From: Streptomyces sp. M92
GTDB taxonomy: Bacteria; Actinomycetota; Actinomycetes; Streptomycetales; Streptomycetaceae
Reading direction: 5' to 3'
Assembly (NCBI RefSeq): GCF_028473745.1
Contig: NZ_CP101137.1
Coordinates: forward strand, 62,001 to 126,000
Length of the DNA: 64,000 nucleotides
This document shows positions 44,118-52,652 of the stretch, piece by piece. The translations under genes were made by a program, and so were the position numbers. The stretch's first letter is position 1. Every line of letters begins with the position of its first letter. The notes beneath the pieces were generated by a model that did not search any database, was not told the DNA's origin, and worked only from the letters and a program-made list of their open reading frames with translations.

Positions 44118-45307
44118 CGGGTGCTCACCTCGCTCAGCGGGTGCTCGGTGCGCGGGGCCCAGGGGGCGCCCAGTTCGGAGTAGAGGGAGAGGGTGTCGGC
44201 CGCCGCGGCCACCAGTTGGTCGATGCCGGGGACCACGCGGCGGGCCTCTCCGGCGACGCGGCGCCAGGCGGCGTCGGGCAACTGTTCGGGGTCGGGGGCC
44301 CGGCGGATCGCCTCGACGACCCGCATGAAGGCGCCGGTCTCCTCGGGCGGCACCAGCAGGGGCGTGCCGTCGGTGAGATGGGCGACCAGGTTCTCCAGCA
44401 GGTCGGTGCGGCCGTACTCGTACTCCTCGGGGCCGTGGCCGCCGCGCTGGAGCAGGACGCGGTCCTGTTTGTACCAGAAGGTGACGCGGCCGCTGCTGCC
44501 GTGCACCAGGACGTACGGCTCGTCCGCCCGTTCCGCGCACAGGGTCGCGGCGACGGTGACGCGGTGGCCGCGCGCGGTGCCGATCCGTACGCAGGAGGTG
44601 TCGTCGGCCTCGATGTCGTTGGCGTGGCTCAGCTCGGTCTCGATGCCGGTGACGTCCTCGGCGCGGGTGCTGCCGCCGAGGGCGAGGGCGGTGGCGACCG
44701 CGTGCGCGAGCGGGTTGGTCAGCACGCCGTCGATGACGTCGGCGCCGTCCAGCCGCCGCCGGCCCGCCCAGGGCGCCCGGCGGAAGTACGCCTCGTCGCG
44801 CACCCACGCGCCCGCCCCGCCGATGCCGACGACCTCCCCGATCGCGCCCTCGGCGATCAGCGCGCGGATCGCCGGCACGGCGTGCGAGCCCAGCGACTGG
44901 AACCCGACCTGGCAGGCCACCCCGGCCTCGGCGACCCCGTCGGCCATACGGCGGAAGTCGGCGTACGACGGCGCCGGGGGCTTCTCCAGCAGCAGGTGGA
45001 CGCCACGGCGGGCGGCGGTCAGCGCGAGGTCGGTGTGGGTGGGGATCGGCGTGCAGATCACGGCGATCCGGGCGCCGGTGGAGTCGAGCAGAGCACCGAG
45101 GTCGGCGGACTGCTCGGGCACCTGCCCGCCGGCCTCTTCCTCGGTCAGCGGGGTCAGCTCGCAGACACCGGCCAGCCGGACCAGTCCCGCCCGTTCCAGG
45201 CGGCGGATGTTGGCCACGTGCCAGCGGCCGTGACCGCGGGCACCGGCGAGGACGACGGGGACCGGGCTCCTTGCGGGGATCGGGTTCGTTGCGGGGACCG
45301 GGCTCAT
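44114..45307 (-). CDS. Gfo/Idh/MocA-family oxidoreductase
   Basis: A 397-residue NAD(P)-dependent oxidoreductase. The Rossmann part has VVLAGARGHGRWHVANIRRLERAG, VICTPIPTHTDLALTAARRGVHLLLEKPPAPSYADF with the conserved EKP, and the substrate domain has CQVGFQSLGSHAVPAIRALI and VRDEAYFRRAPWAG. The ATG at 45307 overlaps the permease stop as ATGA; the frame is open for 13 more codons inside the permease gene. It may oxidise a sugar or sugar lactone derived from pectin side chains. The pairing with the PmoA-like protein suggests that they act on the same compound. Confidence 0.85.
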   Translation of the reverse strand: MSPVPATNPIPARSPVPVVLAGARGHGRWHVANIRRLERAGLVRLAGVCELTPLTEEEAGGQVPEQSADLGALLDSTGARIAVICTPIPTHTDLALTAARRGVHLLLEKPPAPSYADFRRMADGVAEAGVACQVGFQSLGSHAVPAIRALIAEGAIGEVVGIGGAGAWVRDEAYFRRAPWAGRRRLDGADVIDGVLTNPLAHAVATALALGGSTRAEDVTGIETELSHANDIEADDTSCVRIGTARGHRVTVAATLCAERADEPYVLVHGSSGRVTFWYKQDRVLLQRGGHGPEEYEYGRTDLLENLVAHLTDGTPLLVPPEETGAFMRVVEAIRRAPDPEQLPDAAWRRVAGEARRVVPGIDQLVAAAADTLSLYSELGAPWAPRTEHPLSEVSTR

Positions 45308-46203
45308 CCCTTCACCGCCCCCGCGCTGAAGCCGGTGATCAGCCACTTCTGGATGAAGGCGAAGACCAGGACGACGGGCACGGCCGCGATGATGCCGCCG
45401 GCGGCGAGCGCGCCGAGGTCGACGCTGTCCGCGCTCATCAGGGTGTTGAGGCCGACCGGGATCGTCTGCTTGTCCTGGTTGTTGAGGAACATCAGGGCGA
45501 ACAGGAAGTGGTTCCAGGAGTGCACGAAGGCGAAGGAGCCGACGGCGATCAGGCCCGGCCGCAGCAGCGGCAGGACGACGACCAGGAAGGCCCGCATCCG
45601 CCCGCAGCCGTCGACCCAGGCGGCCTCCTCCAGGGAGTACGGCACGTTCTTGATGAAGTTGCTGATCAGGATGATCGACAGCGGCAGCTGGAAGACCGTC
45701 TCGGCGATGATGACGCTGCCGAGTGAGTTGATCAGCTGGAGTTCGGCGAAGATCTCGAACAGCGGGACCAGCAGCAGCGCGCCGGGCACGAACTGGGAGC
45801 AGAGCAGGGCCAGCATGAAGACCCGCTTGACCCTGAAGTCGAACCGGGCGAGGGCGTAGCCGCCGGCCAGGGCGACGAGCGTGGTCATCACCAGCGTCGC
45901 GAGTCCGACGTACACGCTGTTCTCGAAGAAGGTGCCGAAGGACCGGTCGTTCCAGACCTTCTCGAAGTGGTCGAAGGTCATCGGCCAGGGCACGAGCGAG
46001 GTCGAGCCGGCCGGGCGGAGCGCGAAGAGCAGGATCCAGTAGAACGGGACGAGGGTGAAGACGAGGTAGACGCCGAGCGGCAGATAGATCTGCCAGCGGG
46101 GGACCTCGTCCCAGGCCGGGCGGCGCTTCTTCGCCGGCCGGGGCGGTTCGTGGTCGGCCCGCGCGGGCGCGGGGGCGGGCGCGGTGGCCTCCTTGGTGAT
46201 CAC
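45304..46203 (-). CDS. carbohydrate ABC transporter permease (MalG type)
   Basis: A 299-residue inner-membrane permease with six helices and the EAA coupling loop EEAAWVDGCGRMRAFLVVVLPLLRPG. The Pro/Ala-rich N-terminus (TKEATAPAPAPARADHEPPRP) is cytoplasmic. The C-terminus ends QKWLITGFSAGAVKG, standard for MalG-like proteins. The GTG overlaps the upstream permease stop as GTGA. With that permease, the binding protein at 39227-40591 and a shared ATPase it should import an oligosaccharide. Confidence 0.93.
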   Translation of the reverse strand: MITKEATAPAPAPARADHEPPRPAKKRRPAWDEVPRWQIYLPLGVYLVFTLVPFYWILLFALRPAGSTSLVPWPMTFDHFEKVWNDRSFGTFFENSVYVGLATLVMTTLVALAGGYALARFDFRVKRVFMLALLCSQFVPGALLLVPLFEIFAELQLINSLGSVIIAETVFQLPLSIILISNFIKNVPYSLEEAAWVDGCGRMRAFLVVVLPLLRPGLIAVGSFAFVHSWNHFLFALMFLNNQDKQTIPVGLNTLMSADSVDLGALAAGGIIAAVPVVLVFAFIQKWLITGFSAGAVKG

Positions 46204-47135
46204 TTGTTCTCGCCTCCGAACTTGCTCAGCCGCAGGTAGACGATCGAGCAGAAGAGCAGGATCACGAACGCGACCGTGGTGAGGGCCGACGCGTAGCCGA
46301 AGTCGTGGGCGTCGACGCTGGTGTTGGCGATGTAGAGGGGCAGGGTCGTGGTGACCCCCGCCGGTCCGCCGCCGGTCAGGGTGTAGAGCAGGTCCACGTT
46401 GTTGAACTCCCACACCGCGCGCAGCAGCGTGGACAGGATGATGGCGTCCTTGAGGTGGGGCAGCGTGATGTGCCAGAACTGCTTGATCCGGCTGGCCCCG
46501 TCGACCTCGGCGGCCTCGTACAGGTCCTTCGAGACGGACTGGAGGTCGGCGAGGATGAGGATCGCGAAGAAGGGCACGCCGCGCCACAGGTCCGCGACGA
46601 CGGCCGCGGAGAACACGGTCGAGGTGTCCGACAGCCAGCTGGTGCCGTAGTCGCCGATGCCCAGGTCGGCGAGGTAACGGGTGATGCCGGTCTGGGAGTT
46701 GTAGAGCAGCACCCAGATCGCGGAGGTCAGCACGCCGGAGACGGCCCAGGGGGAGAAGACCAGGGCGCGCCCGATGCCCCGGCCGACGAAGGTCTGGTTG
46801 ACGATGAGCGCCAGTGCCAGACCGAAGAGCAGCTGGAGTCCGACCTCGACGAAGACCCACTTGGCGCTGAAGACGAGGGTGTCCCAGAAGATCGGGTCGT
46901 CGGTGAAGATCTTGACGAAGTTGTCGAGGCCCGCGAAGCCGTTCCGCCACGGCTTGGTGGGGTTGTACTCCTGCAGGCTGTAGTAGAAGACGCTGATGAC
47001 CGGGTAGGCGATGAAGCCCAGCATCAGCAGGGCGGCCGGTGCGATCAGCAGGTACGGGAGCCTGCGCGGTGTGGCGGAGGCACGGCGCCGCCGGGGTGGC
47101 GCGGGCGGTTTCGCCACGGCTGCGGCTTGGGCCAT
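46200..47135 (-). CDS. carbohydrate ABC transporter permease (MalF type)
   Basis: A 311-residue permease with six helices starting RRLPYLLIAPAALLMLGFIAYPVISVFYYSLQEYNPTKPW, and the EAA loop YEAAEVDGASRIKQFWHITLPHLKD. GGAGA lies before the ATG at 47135. It begins the second half of the locus: 95 bases with a LacI-type site separate it from the dehydratase gene upstream. Its stop overlaps the next permease. Confidence 0.93.
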   Translation of the reverse strand: MAQAAAVAKPPAPPRRRRASATPRRLPYLLIAPAALLMLGFIAYPVISVFYYSLQEYNPTKPWRNGFAGLDNFVKIFTDDPIFWDTLVFSAKWVFVEVGLQLLFGLALALIVNQTFVGRGIGRALVFSPWAVSGVLTSAIWVLLYNSQTGITRYLADLGIGDYGTSWLSDTSTVFSAAVVADLWRGVPFFAILILADLQSVSKDLYEAAEVDGASRIKQFWHITLPHLKDAIILSTLLRAVWEFNNVDLLYTLTGGGPAGVTTTLPLYIANTSVDAHDFGYASALTTVAFVILLFCSIVYLRLSKFGGENK

Positions 47136-47175
47136 GACAGTTCTCCGTTCTGGTACATCGTGCGTGGGTCGTGCA

Positions 47176-47187
47176 GGAAGCGCTTTC
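47176..47187. promoter_or_regulatory. LacI-type operator between dehydratase and permease genes
   Basis: GGAAGCGCTTTC (47176-47187) centres on AGCGCT, the core of many LacI-family sites, 41 bases before the permease start. It implies an internal, separately controlled promoter for the transport and enzyme genes. Confidence 0.5.
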
Positions 47188-47230
47188 TCGGCGTGCAGGG
47201 GTGTGCGGAGGCGTTCATGTCGTACGGGGT

Positions 47231-48979
47231 TCAGCCGGCGTACGGGTCCCGCACCTTGCCCGGCCGGGCCAGGAACTCGAAGTCGCAGCCGGTGTCGGCC
47301 TGGGTGATCTGTTCGTTGTAGAGGGCGCCGTAGCCCCGTTCGTAGCGGGCGGGTGGCGGCGTCCACGCGGCCCTGCGGCGCTCCAGCTCCTCGTCGTCCA
47401 CGCCCAGGTGGAGGGAGCGGGCCTCGACGTCGAGGGTGATCGGGTCGCCTGTGCGGACCAGCGCCAGCGGTCCGCCGACGTACGACTCGGGGGCCACGTG
47501 CAGCACGCACGCGCCGTAACTCGTGCCGCTCATGCGGGCGTCGGAGATCCGGACCATGTCGCGCACGCCCTGCTTGAGCAGGTGGTCGGGGATGGGCAGC
47601 ATGCCGTACTCGGGCATGCCCGGCCCGCCCTTGGGTCCGGCGTTGCGCAGGACCAGCACGCTGTCGGCGGTGATGCCGAGGGACGGGTCGTTGATGGTGC
47701 GCTGCATGGTCTTGTAGTCGTCGAAGACGACCGCGGGGCCGGTGTGCTTGAGCAGGTGGGGCTCGGCGGCGATGTGCTTGATGACGGCGCCGTCGGGGCA
47801 GAGGTTGCCGCGCAGGACGGCGACCCCGCCCTCGGCCGCGACCGGGTTGTCGCGGGGCCGGATGACGTCGTCGTGGTGCACCCGTGCGGCCGCGATCTGC
47901 TCGCGCATCGTGTCGTGCGAGACGGTCGGCCGGTCGAGGTGGAGCAGGTCGGGGATGCGGGAGAGGAAGCCGGGCAGGCCGCCGGCGAAGTGGAAGTCCT
48001 CCATCAGGTAGGTCTGTCCGCCGGGGCGGACGTTGGCCAGTACCGGGACGGTGCGGGCGACGCGGTCGAAGTCGTCGAGGGTGAGGGTGACGCCCGCGCG
48101 GCCCGCCATGGCGATCAGGTGGATCACCGCGTTGGTGGAGCCGCCGAGGCCGAGCACGGTGGTGACCGCGTCCTCGAAGGCGTCGGCCGTGAGGATGTCG
48201 CTCAGTTTCCGGTCCTGGTGGACGAGTTCGACGACGCGCAGTCCGGCGGCGGCGGCCATCCGGTCGTGGCCGGAGTCGACGGCCGGGATGCTGGAGGCGC
48301 CCGGGACGGTGACGCCGAGGGCTTCGGCGGCGGCGGTCAGCGTGGAGGCGGTGCCCATCGTCATGCAGTGGCCGGGCGAGCGGGCCAGGCCGCTCTCCAG
48401 CTCCAGCATCTCGCAGTCGCCGATGAGGCCGGCCCGCTTGTCGTCCCAGTACTTCCACATGTCGGTGCCGGAGCCGAGGGTCTCGCCGCGCCAGTGGCCG
48501 GGGAGCATGGGCCCGGCGGGCACGAAGACGGCGGGCAGGTCGACGCTGGCGGCGCCCATGAGCAGGGCGGGGGTGGACTTGTCGCAGCCGCCCATGAGCA
48601 CGGCGCCGTCGACCGGGTAGGAGCGCAGCAGCTCCTCGGTCTCCATGGCGAGCAGGTTGCGGTAGAGCATCGGGGTCGGCTTCTGGAAGGTCTCGCTGAG
48701 CGTGGAGACCGGGAATTCGAGGGGGAAGCCGCCCGCCTGCCAGACGCCCCGCTTGACGGCCTGGGCACGGTCGCGCAGGTGGACGTGGCAGGGGTTGATG
48801 TCGGACCAGGTGTTGAGGATCGCGATGACGGGCTTGCCGAGGTGCTCCTCGGGCAGGTAGCCGAGCTGGCGGGTGCGGGCGCGGTGACTGAAGGAGCGCA
48901 GGCCCGACGAGACTCCGCTCCCGTACCACTGGTGGCTGCGGAGCTGCTCGGGAGACCTCCGGCCGGCCGGGGCTGTCAT
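47231..48979 (-). CDS. IlvD/Edd-family sugar-acid dehydratase, probable L-arabonate dehydratase
   Basis: A 582-residue iron-sulfur dehydratase. The stretches KPVIAILNTWSDINPCHVHLRDRAQAVKRGVWQAGGFPLEFPVSTLSE, LYRNLLAMETEELLRSYPVDGAVLMGGCDKSTPALLMGA and GTDMWKYWDDKRAG-type sequence resemble the pentonate branch (L-arabonate/D-xylonate) more than branched-chain IlvD. Cluster cysteines are in NPCH, GGCDKS and near DCEML. It would dehydrate L-arabonate to 2-oxo-3-deoxy-pentonate in the oxidative arabinose route. The ATG at 48979 overlaps the upstream stop as ATGA; the GTG at 48988 is an alternative. It is linked to a DapA-like enzyme as that route requires. Confidence 0.85.
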   Translation of the reverse strand: MTAPAGRRSPEQLRSHQWYGSGVSSGLRSFSHRARTRQLGYLPEEHLGKPVIAILNTWSDINPCHVHLRDRAQAVKRGVWQAGGFPLEFPVSTLSETFQKPTPMLYRNLLAMETEELLRSYPVDGAVLMGGCDKSTPALLMGAASVDLPAVFVPAGPMLPGHWRGETLGSGTDMWKYWDDKRAGLIGDCEMLELESGLARSPGHCMTMGTASTLTAAAEALGVTVPGASSIPAVDSGHDRMAAAAGLRVVELVHQDRKLSDILTADAFEDAVTTVLGLGGSTNAVIHLIAMAGRAGVTLTLDDFDRVARTVPVLANVRPGGQTYLMEDFHFAGGLPGFLSRIPDLLHLDRPTVSHDTMREQIAAARVHHDDVIRPRDNPVAAEGGVAVLRGNLCPDGAVIKHIAAEPHLLKHTGPAVVFDDYKTMQRTINDPSLGITADSVLVLRNAGPKGGPGMPEYGMLPIPDHLLKQGVRDMVRISDARMSGTSYGACVLHVAPESYVGGPLALVRTGDPITLDVEARSLHLGVDDEELERRRAAWTPPPARYERGYGALYNEQITQADTGCDFEFLARPGKVRDPYAG

Positions 48980-49884
48980 ATCGACCACCCCGCGGCGATG
49001 GCGGCGACCTCGGCGCGCTCGTCCTCGGGCAGCGGCTTGCTCGGCGGGCGTACCTCACGGCGGCACAGGCCCAGCGAGGCCAGGGCCTCCTTGACCACGG
49101 TGACGTTGTTGGCGGAGCCGTTGGCGGCGCGCAGCTCCTCGAAGCGGCGGATCTGCTCCCAGACCTTCATCGCGGCCGGGTAGTCACCGGCTCGAAGGGC
49201 TTCGATCATGTTGAGCGAGACGGCCGGGGCGACGTTGACCAGCCCGGAGGTGAAGCCGGTGGCGCCCGCGGAGAAGTAGGAGGGCGCGTACGGCTCGGCC
49301 AGGCCGGCGACCCACACGAAGCGGTCGAGGCCGGCGTCGCGGGCGAAGGCGGCGAAGCGGGCGGCGTCCGGGACGGCGTACTTGACGCCGATGACGTTGG
49401 GGCAGGCGTCGGCGAGCTGGGCGAGGCGGGCGCCGGGCAGCTGCGGGTTGCGCAGGTAGGGCACGACGCCCAGCTCGGGCACGGCCTCGGCGATGGCGCG
49501 GTGGTAGTCGACCCAGCCGCCCTGGGAGACGTAGGGGTGGACGGGCTGGTGGACCATGACCATGGAAGCACCGAGGTCGCGGGCGTGCCGGGCGGAGGCG
49601 ACGGCGGTCGGCACGTCGTGGCCGACCCCGACGAGGATCGCGGCGCGGTCGCCGGCCTCCTCGGCCGTCAGCTCGGTGACGAGGCTGCGCTCGGCCGGGG
49701 AGAGGGCGTAGAACTCGCCGGTGTTGCCGTTCGGGGTGAGGGTCGTGATGCCACCGTCGAGGAGACGACGCAGCAGGGCCCGGTAGGTGGCGGGGTCGAC
49801 GGAGCCGTCCTCGGCGAACGGGGTCACCGGGATCGCCACCACGTCGGCCAGGGCCGCCCGCTGGGTCTCGAACGTCGCTGTCAT
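48976..49884 (-). CDS. DapA-family sugar-acid enzyme (probable 2-oxo-3-deoxy-arabonate dehydratase)
   Basis: A 302-residue class I aldolase-fold protein. The Schiff-base lysine is in VIGVKYAVPD (Lys168), with Tyr143 in VVPYLRNPQLP; GNTGEFYALSPAERSLV replaces the GTTGE signature of lysine-pathway DapA. The position directly between a GntR regulator and a pentonate dehydratase points to the dehydratase that converts 2-oxo-3-deoxy-L-arabonate to 2-oxoglutarate semialdehyde, rather than lysine synthesis. An aldolase splitting a deoxy sugar acid is the main alternative. Both ends overlap neighbours by four bases. Confidence 0.82.
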   Translation of the reverse strand: MTATFETQRAALADVVAIPVTPFAEDGSVDPATYRALLRRLLDGGITTLTPNGNTGEFYALSPAERSLVTELTAEEAGDRAAILVGVGHDVPTAVASARHARDLGASMVMVHQPVHPYVSQGGWVDYHRAIAEAVPELGVVPYLRNPQLPGARLAQLADACPNVIGVKYAVPDAARFAAFARDAGLDRFVWVAGLAEPYAPSYFSAGATGFTSGLVNVAPAVSLNMIEALRAGDYPAAMKVWEQIRRFEELRAANGSANNVTVVKEALASLGLCRREVRPPSKPLPEDERAEVAAIAAGWSI

Positions 49885-50549
49885 GCCTGACCGTCCTCTT
49901 CCTGGGCCTGGTCTCCCGCTTCGGGGAAGGCCCGCTCGACGAAGGACGCGATGTGCGCGTGGAGGGCGCGTGCCGCACCGTCCGCGTCACCGGCGAGGGC
50001 GAGGCGCAGGATCTCCTGGTGCTCGCCGGCCTCCCGTTCCCATGAGGGGTCGGCGGCCCAGGCGACGGCGGAGACGAGGGCCGCCTGGTCGCGGACCTCG
50101 TCGAGCATCCGGCCGAGCAGCGGGTTGCCGCACGGCACGTACAGGGCGCGGTGGAACTCCCGGTTGGCCAGCGACCGTTCGGCGGTGTCCGTGGCCCGGT
50201 CGGCCCGGGTCAGCGCGTCGCTGGCGGCGTCCAGGGAGGCTCCGCGGCGCACGGCGCGCTTGAGCGCCTCGGGCTCCAGGAGCAGCCGCACGTCGTAGAC
50301 CTCGCGCGCCATGTCCGCGTCCACCATGCGCACCGTGACGCCCTTGTACTGGTTCATCACCACCAGTCCGGTACCGGCCAGCGTCTTGAGCGCCTCGCGC
50401 ACCGGTGTCTTGGACACCCCGAACTGTGCGGCGAGGTCGGTCTCGACCAGGGCCTGGCCGGGGGTGAGCCGACCGGTGAGGATGCGGCGTTTGATCTCCT
50501 CCAGCACGTACTGCGTGCGGGAGGGGATCGGCGTGGGCACAGAGGTCAT
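49881..50549 (-). CDS. GntR-family regulator, FadR/FCD subfamily
   Basis: A 222-residue regulator with an N-terminal winged helix (VLEEIKRRILTGRLTPGQALVETDLAAQFGVSKTPVREALKTLAGTGLV) and a helical FCD domain whose metal-site residues lie in EFHRALYVPCGNP and EHQEILRLALAGD. FCD-type regulators usually sense sugar acids or other carboxylates. It is the first gene of the minus-strand locus and overlaps the DapA-like gene as ATGA, so it should control its own operon; palindromes upstream (50581-50603) are candidate sites. Confidence 0.92.
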   Translation of the reverse strand: MTSVPTPIPSRTQYVLEEIKRRILTGRLTPGQALVETDLAAQFGVSKTPVREALKTLAGTGLVVMNQYKGVTVRMVDADMAREVYDVRLLLEPEALKRAVRRGASLDAASDALTRADRATDTAERSLANREFHRALYVPCGNPLLGRMLDEVRDQAALVSAVAWAADPSWEREAGEHQEILRLALAGDADGAARALHAHIASFVERAFPEAGDQAQEEDGQA

Positions 50550-50580
50550 GCGCGCCTCTCGGGATATCGCGTATCGCGTC

Positions 50581-50603
50581 TCATATATGACGTACGGAGT
50601 ACG
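50581..50603. promoter_or_regulatory. palindromes upstream of the GntR operon
   Basis: TCATATATGA (50581-50590) is a perfect palindrome, directly followed by CGTAC-GGA-GTACG (50591-50603), a second inverted repeat. They lie 32-54 bases before the regulator start in the AT-richest part of the gap and are plausible GntR operators. Confidence 0.5.
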
Positions 50604-50661
50604 ACGCGTTGAAGGTAAGAGGGGCGCGGGGCGGCGTCAATGCTTCTGACAAAGGAAGTTG

Positions 50662-50705
50662 AGGTTCTGGTGCCGTTACCGGGAGGTTCCGGTGCCGCTA
50701 CCGGG
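50662..50705. repeat. 22-bp tandem repeat, two copies
   Basis: AGGTTCTGGTGCCGTTACCG plus GG (50662-50683) is followed by a second copy with two C-for-T changes (50684-50705). The second copy contains the stop codon of the following minus-strand gene and a CCGGT/ACCGG inverted pair that may act as terminator. Confidence 0.7.
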
Positions 50706-51300
50706 CGGGCGGCGTCCAGCGCGGGTCGCGTCCGCTCAGGCCCACCGCCCGGTCGAGCAGCGGCGCGTCGGCGGGCACGGGGACGACGGGGCCGAACATG
50801 CCGGCGTCCCGGTCGGACTCCTCGGCGGAGGCGGCGAGGAGGCCGTACGCCGCCTGGAGGGCGGCCGGGTCGGGGGCGTACTCCTGGCCGGTGGCGCGGG
50901 CCAGGTCCCAGCCGTGGATCACGAGCTCGTCGGCGACGACCGCGCCGGCCACCTCACCGGGCAGGTCGACGCCACCGGCCCGGGTCATACCGGTCCAGGC
51001 GGCCGGGTCGCGCCAGGCCTCGGCGAGTTCGCCGAGCACCTTCGGCAGCTCCTCGCGCCAGCCGGGGCCGATGTCGGGCACGCTCGCCTCGGGGCTGGTG
51101 TCGGTGGTGGCACCCAGCTCCTTGCGCGCGGCGTCGCGGAAGGCGACGGCCAGGCCGGCGAGGTGGCCGATGAGGTTGCGGACGGCCAGGTCGGGGCAGG
51201 GGGTCGGGTCGGCGAGCCGGGCGTCGCCCACGCCCTCGGCGAGGCGTGCCAGGACCCGCGTCTGCGGTCCGAGGTCGGGGGTGGCGGGGTCGGCGGTCAT
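50698..51300 (-). CDS. TIGR03086-type DinB/maleylpyruvate-isomerase-fold protein
   Basis: A 200-residue protein of the actinobacterial four-helix DinB-like group: TPCPDLAVRNLIGHLAGLAVAFRDAARKE with the first metal histidine, and ADELVIHGWDLARATGQEYAPDP with the second. These proteins often bind a metal and some use mycothiol as cofactor; the substrate here is unknown. It is transcribed toward the GntR locus but separately, and its end lies within a 22-bp tandem repeat. Confidence 0.8.
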   Translation of the reverse strand: MTADPATPDLGPQTRVLARLAEGVGDARLADPTPCPDLAVRNLIGHLAGLAVAFRDAARKELGATTDTSPEASVPDIGPGWREELPKVLGELAEAWRDPAAWTGMTRAGGVDLPGEVAGAVVADELVIHGWDLARATGQEYAPDPAALQAAYGLLAASAEESDRDAGMFGPVVPVPADAPLLDRAVGLSGRDPRWTPPAR

Positions 51301-51440
51301 CGGCTGCTCCTCGGGAACGGGCGGTCGGCTCTGTCAGGAGGTAGACCGATCACGGCCGCGAAACTCATCGGCGGCCACGCCCGCACCCAAGGCGTCTGCC
51401 CGATGCCGACACCCACCCCTCAGATCGACGATGACCAGGC

Positions 51441-52652
51441 ATGACGGCAAGGAAGACGCACACGAGGAAGATGACGCGCAGGGCATGGCCCGTGGCCCGC
51501 GTCCTGCGCGACCGCAACGCGGGCCTGTATCTCGCCGGGGTGGTGGTGTCCGGTTTCGGCACCTCGGCGCTGTGGCTGGCGGCCGGCGTCTGGGTGAAGG
51601 ACCTCACCGGCTCGGACGGACTCGCGGCGCTGGCCGTGCTCGCGATGTGGGCGCCCACGCTGGTGGGCCCGGCGCTGGGCACGCTCGCCGACCGCACTCG
51701 CCGGGGGCCCCTGCTGATCGGCACCAGCCTGCTCATGGCCGCCCTCCTGCTCACCCTCTTCGCGGTCGACTCACCGGACGCGCTGTGGCTGCTGTTCGCC
51801 GTGCTGTTCGTGTACGGCGCGGCGGGCGTCGTGCACGACGCGGCCGAGTCGGCGCTCGTCGCCTCCGCCGTCGACACCCGGCTGCTCGGCGACTTCAACG
51901 GGCTGCGCATGACCGCGAACGAGGGCATGAAGCTCGTTGCTCCCGCGGCCGGGGCGGGCCTGTACGCGGCGTACGGCGGCGCGAGTGTGGCCCTGCTGGA
52001 CGCGGCGACGTTCGTGCTGGCCGCCGGGCTGTACGCGGCTGTGCGCGGGCGGGAGGCGAGGCCGGAACGGCCCACGGTGAACTGGCGGCGGCAGACGACC
52101 GAGGGCGCCCGGTACCTGTGGGGGCACCCCCGGCTGCGCCCGCTCGTCCTGGCGGGCGGCGTCACGATGCTGTGCGCGGGCGTGAACGGCGCCACGGCCT
52201 ACGCCGTCGTCGACGCCCTCGGGCACTCCCCCGCGTACGCGGGCGCGCTGTACGCCGTCCAGGGCGCCGGGTCGGTGGTGGTCGGGCTGCTGGCGGGGCC
52301 GGCCCTGCGACGGCTGGGCGGACGACGGTTCGCGGCGGCCGGGATCGCCCTGCTGGCGGTGGCGGTGACGGCGCGGGCGGCGCCTTACGACGCCGTGGCC
52401 CTGGCGTCCGGCGCGGCGATCGGCGCGGGGCTGCCCGCGGTGCTGATCGCGACCCTGACCGCCGTCCAGCACGAGACGCCGGGCGCGCTGCTGGGCAGGG
52501 TGACCGCGACGGCGGGCTCCTTGGTCTTCGCCCCGAACGTGCTCGGGCTGGCCGTCGGCGCCGTGCTGGTCGAGACGGTCGACCTGCGTCTGCTGATGCC
52601 GGCCCTGGGCGTGGTCCTGGCAGCGACGGCGACGGCACTGCGGCGCCCCTGA
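51441..52652 (+). CDS. MFS transporter (efflux type)
   Basis: A 403-residue membrane protein with about twelve helices. LYLAGVVVSGFGTSALWLAAGVWV opens the first pair, APTLVGPALGTLADRTRRGPLLIGT is the MFS motif between helices 2 and 3, and the second half repeats the pattern (VVVGLLAGPALRRLGGRRFAAAGI). It resembles macrolide- or drug-type exporters of Streptomyces, but the substrate is not readable. The ATG at 51441 has no strong ribosome site. It is flanked by divergent and convergent unrelated genes and stands alone. Confidence 0.85.
   Translation: MTARKTHTRKMTRRAWPVARVLRDRNAGLYLAGVVVSGFGTSALWLAAGVWVKDLTGSDGLAALAVLAMWAPTLVGPALGTLADRTRRGPLLIGTSLLMAALLLTLFAVDSPDALWLLFAVLFVYGAAGVVHDAAESALVASAVDTRLLGDFNGLRMTANEGMKLVAPAAGAGLYAAYGGASVALLDAATFVLAAGLYAAVRGREARPERPTVNWRRQTTEGARYLWGHPRLRPLVLAGGVTMLCAGVNGATAYAVVDALGHSPAYAGALYAVQGAGSVVVGLLAGPALRRLGGRRFAAAGIALLAVAVTARAAPYDAVALASGAAIGAGLPAVLIATLTAVQHETPGALLGRVTATAGSLVFAPNVLGLAVGAVLVETVDLRLLMPALGVVLAATATALRRP

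Noticed and set aside
47231..48979. Dihydroxy-acid dehydratase of branched-chain amino-acid synthesis
   Set aside because: The sequence around NTWSDINPCH and MWKYWDDKRAG and the catabolic neighbours fit the pentonate dehydratase branch better.
48976..49884. Lysine-pathway dihydrodipicolinate synthase (also considered for 53929-54879)
   Set aside because: The GTTGE signature is altered and both genes lie among sugar-acid genes; no lysine genes are near.
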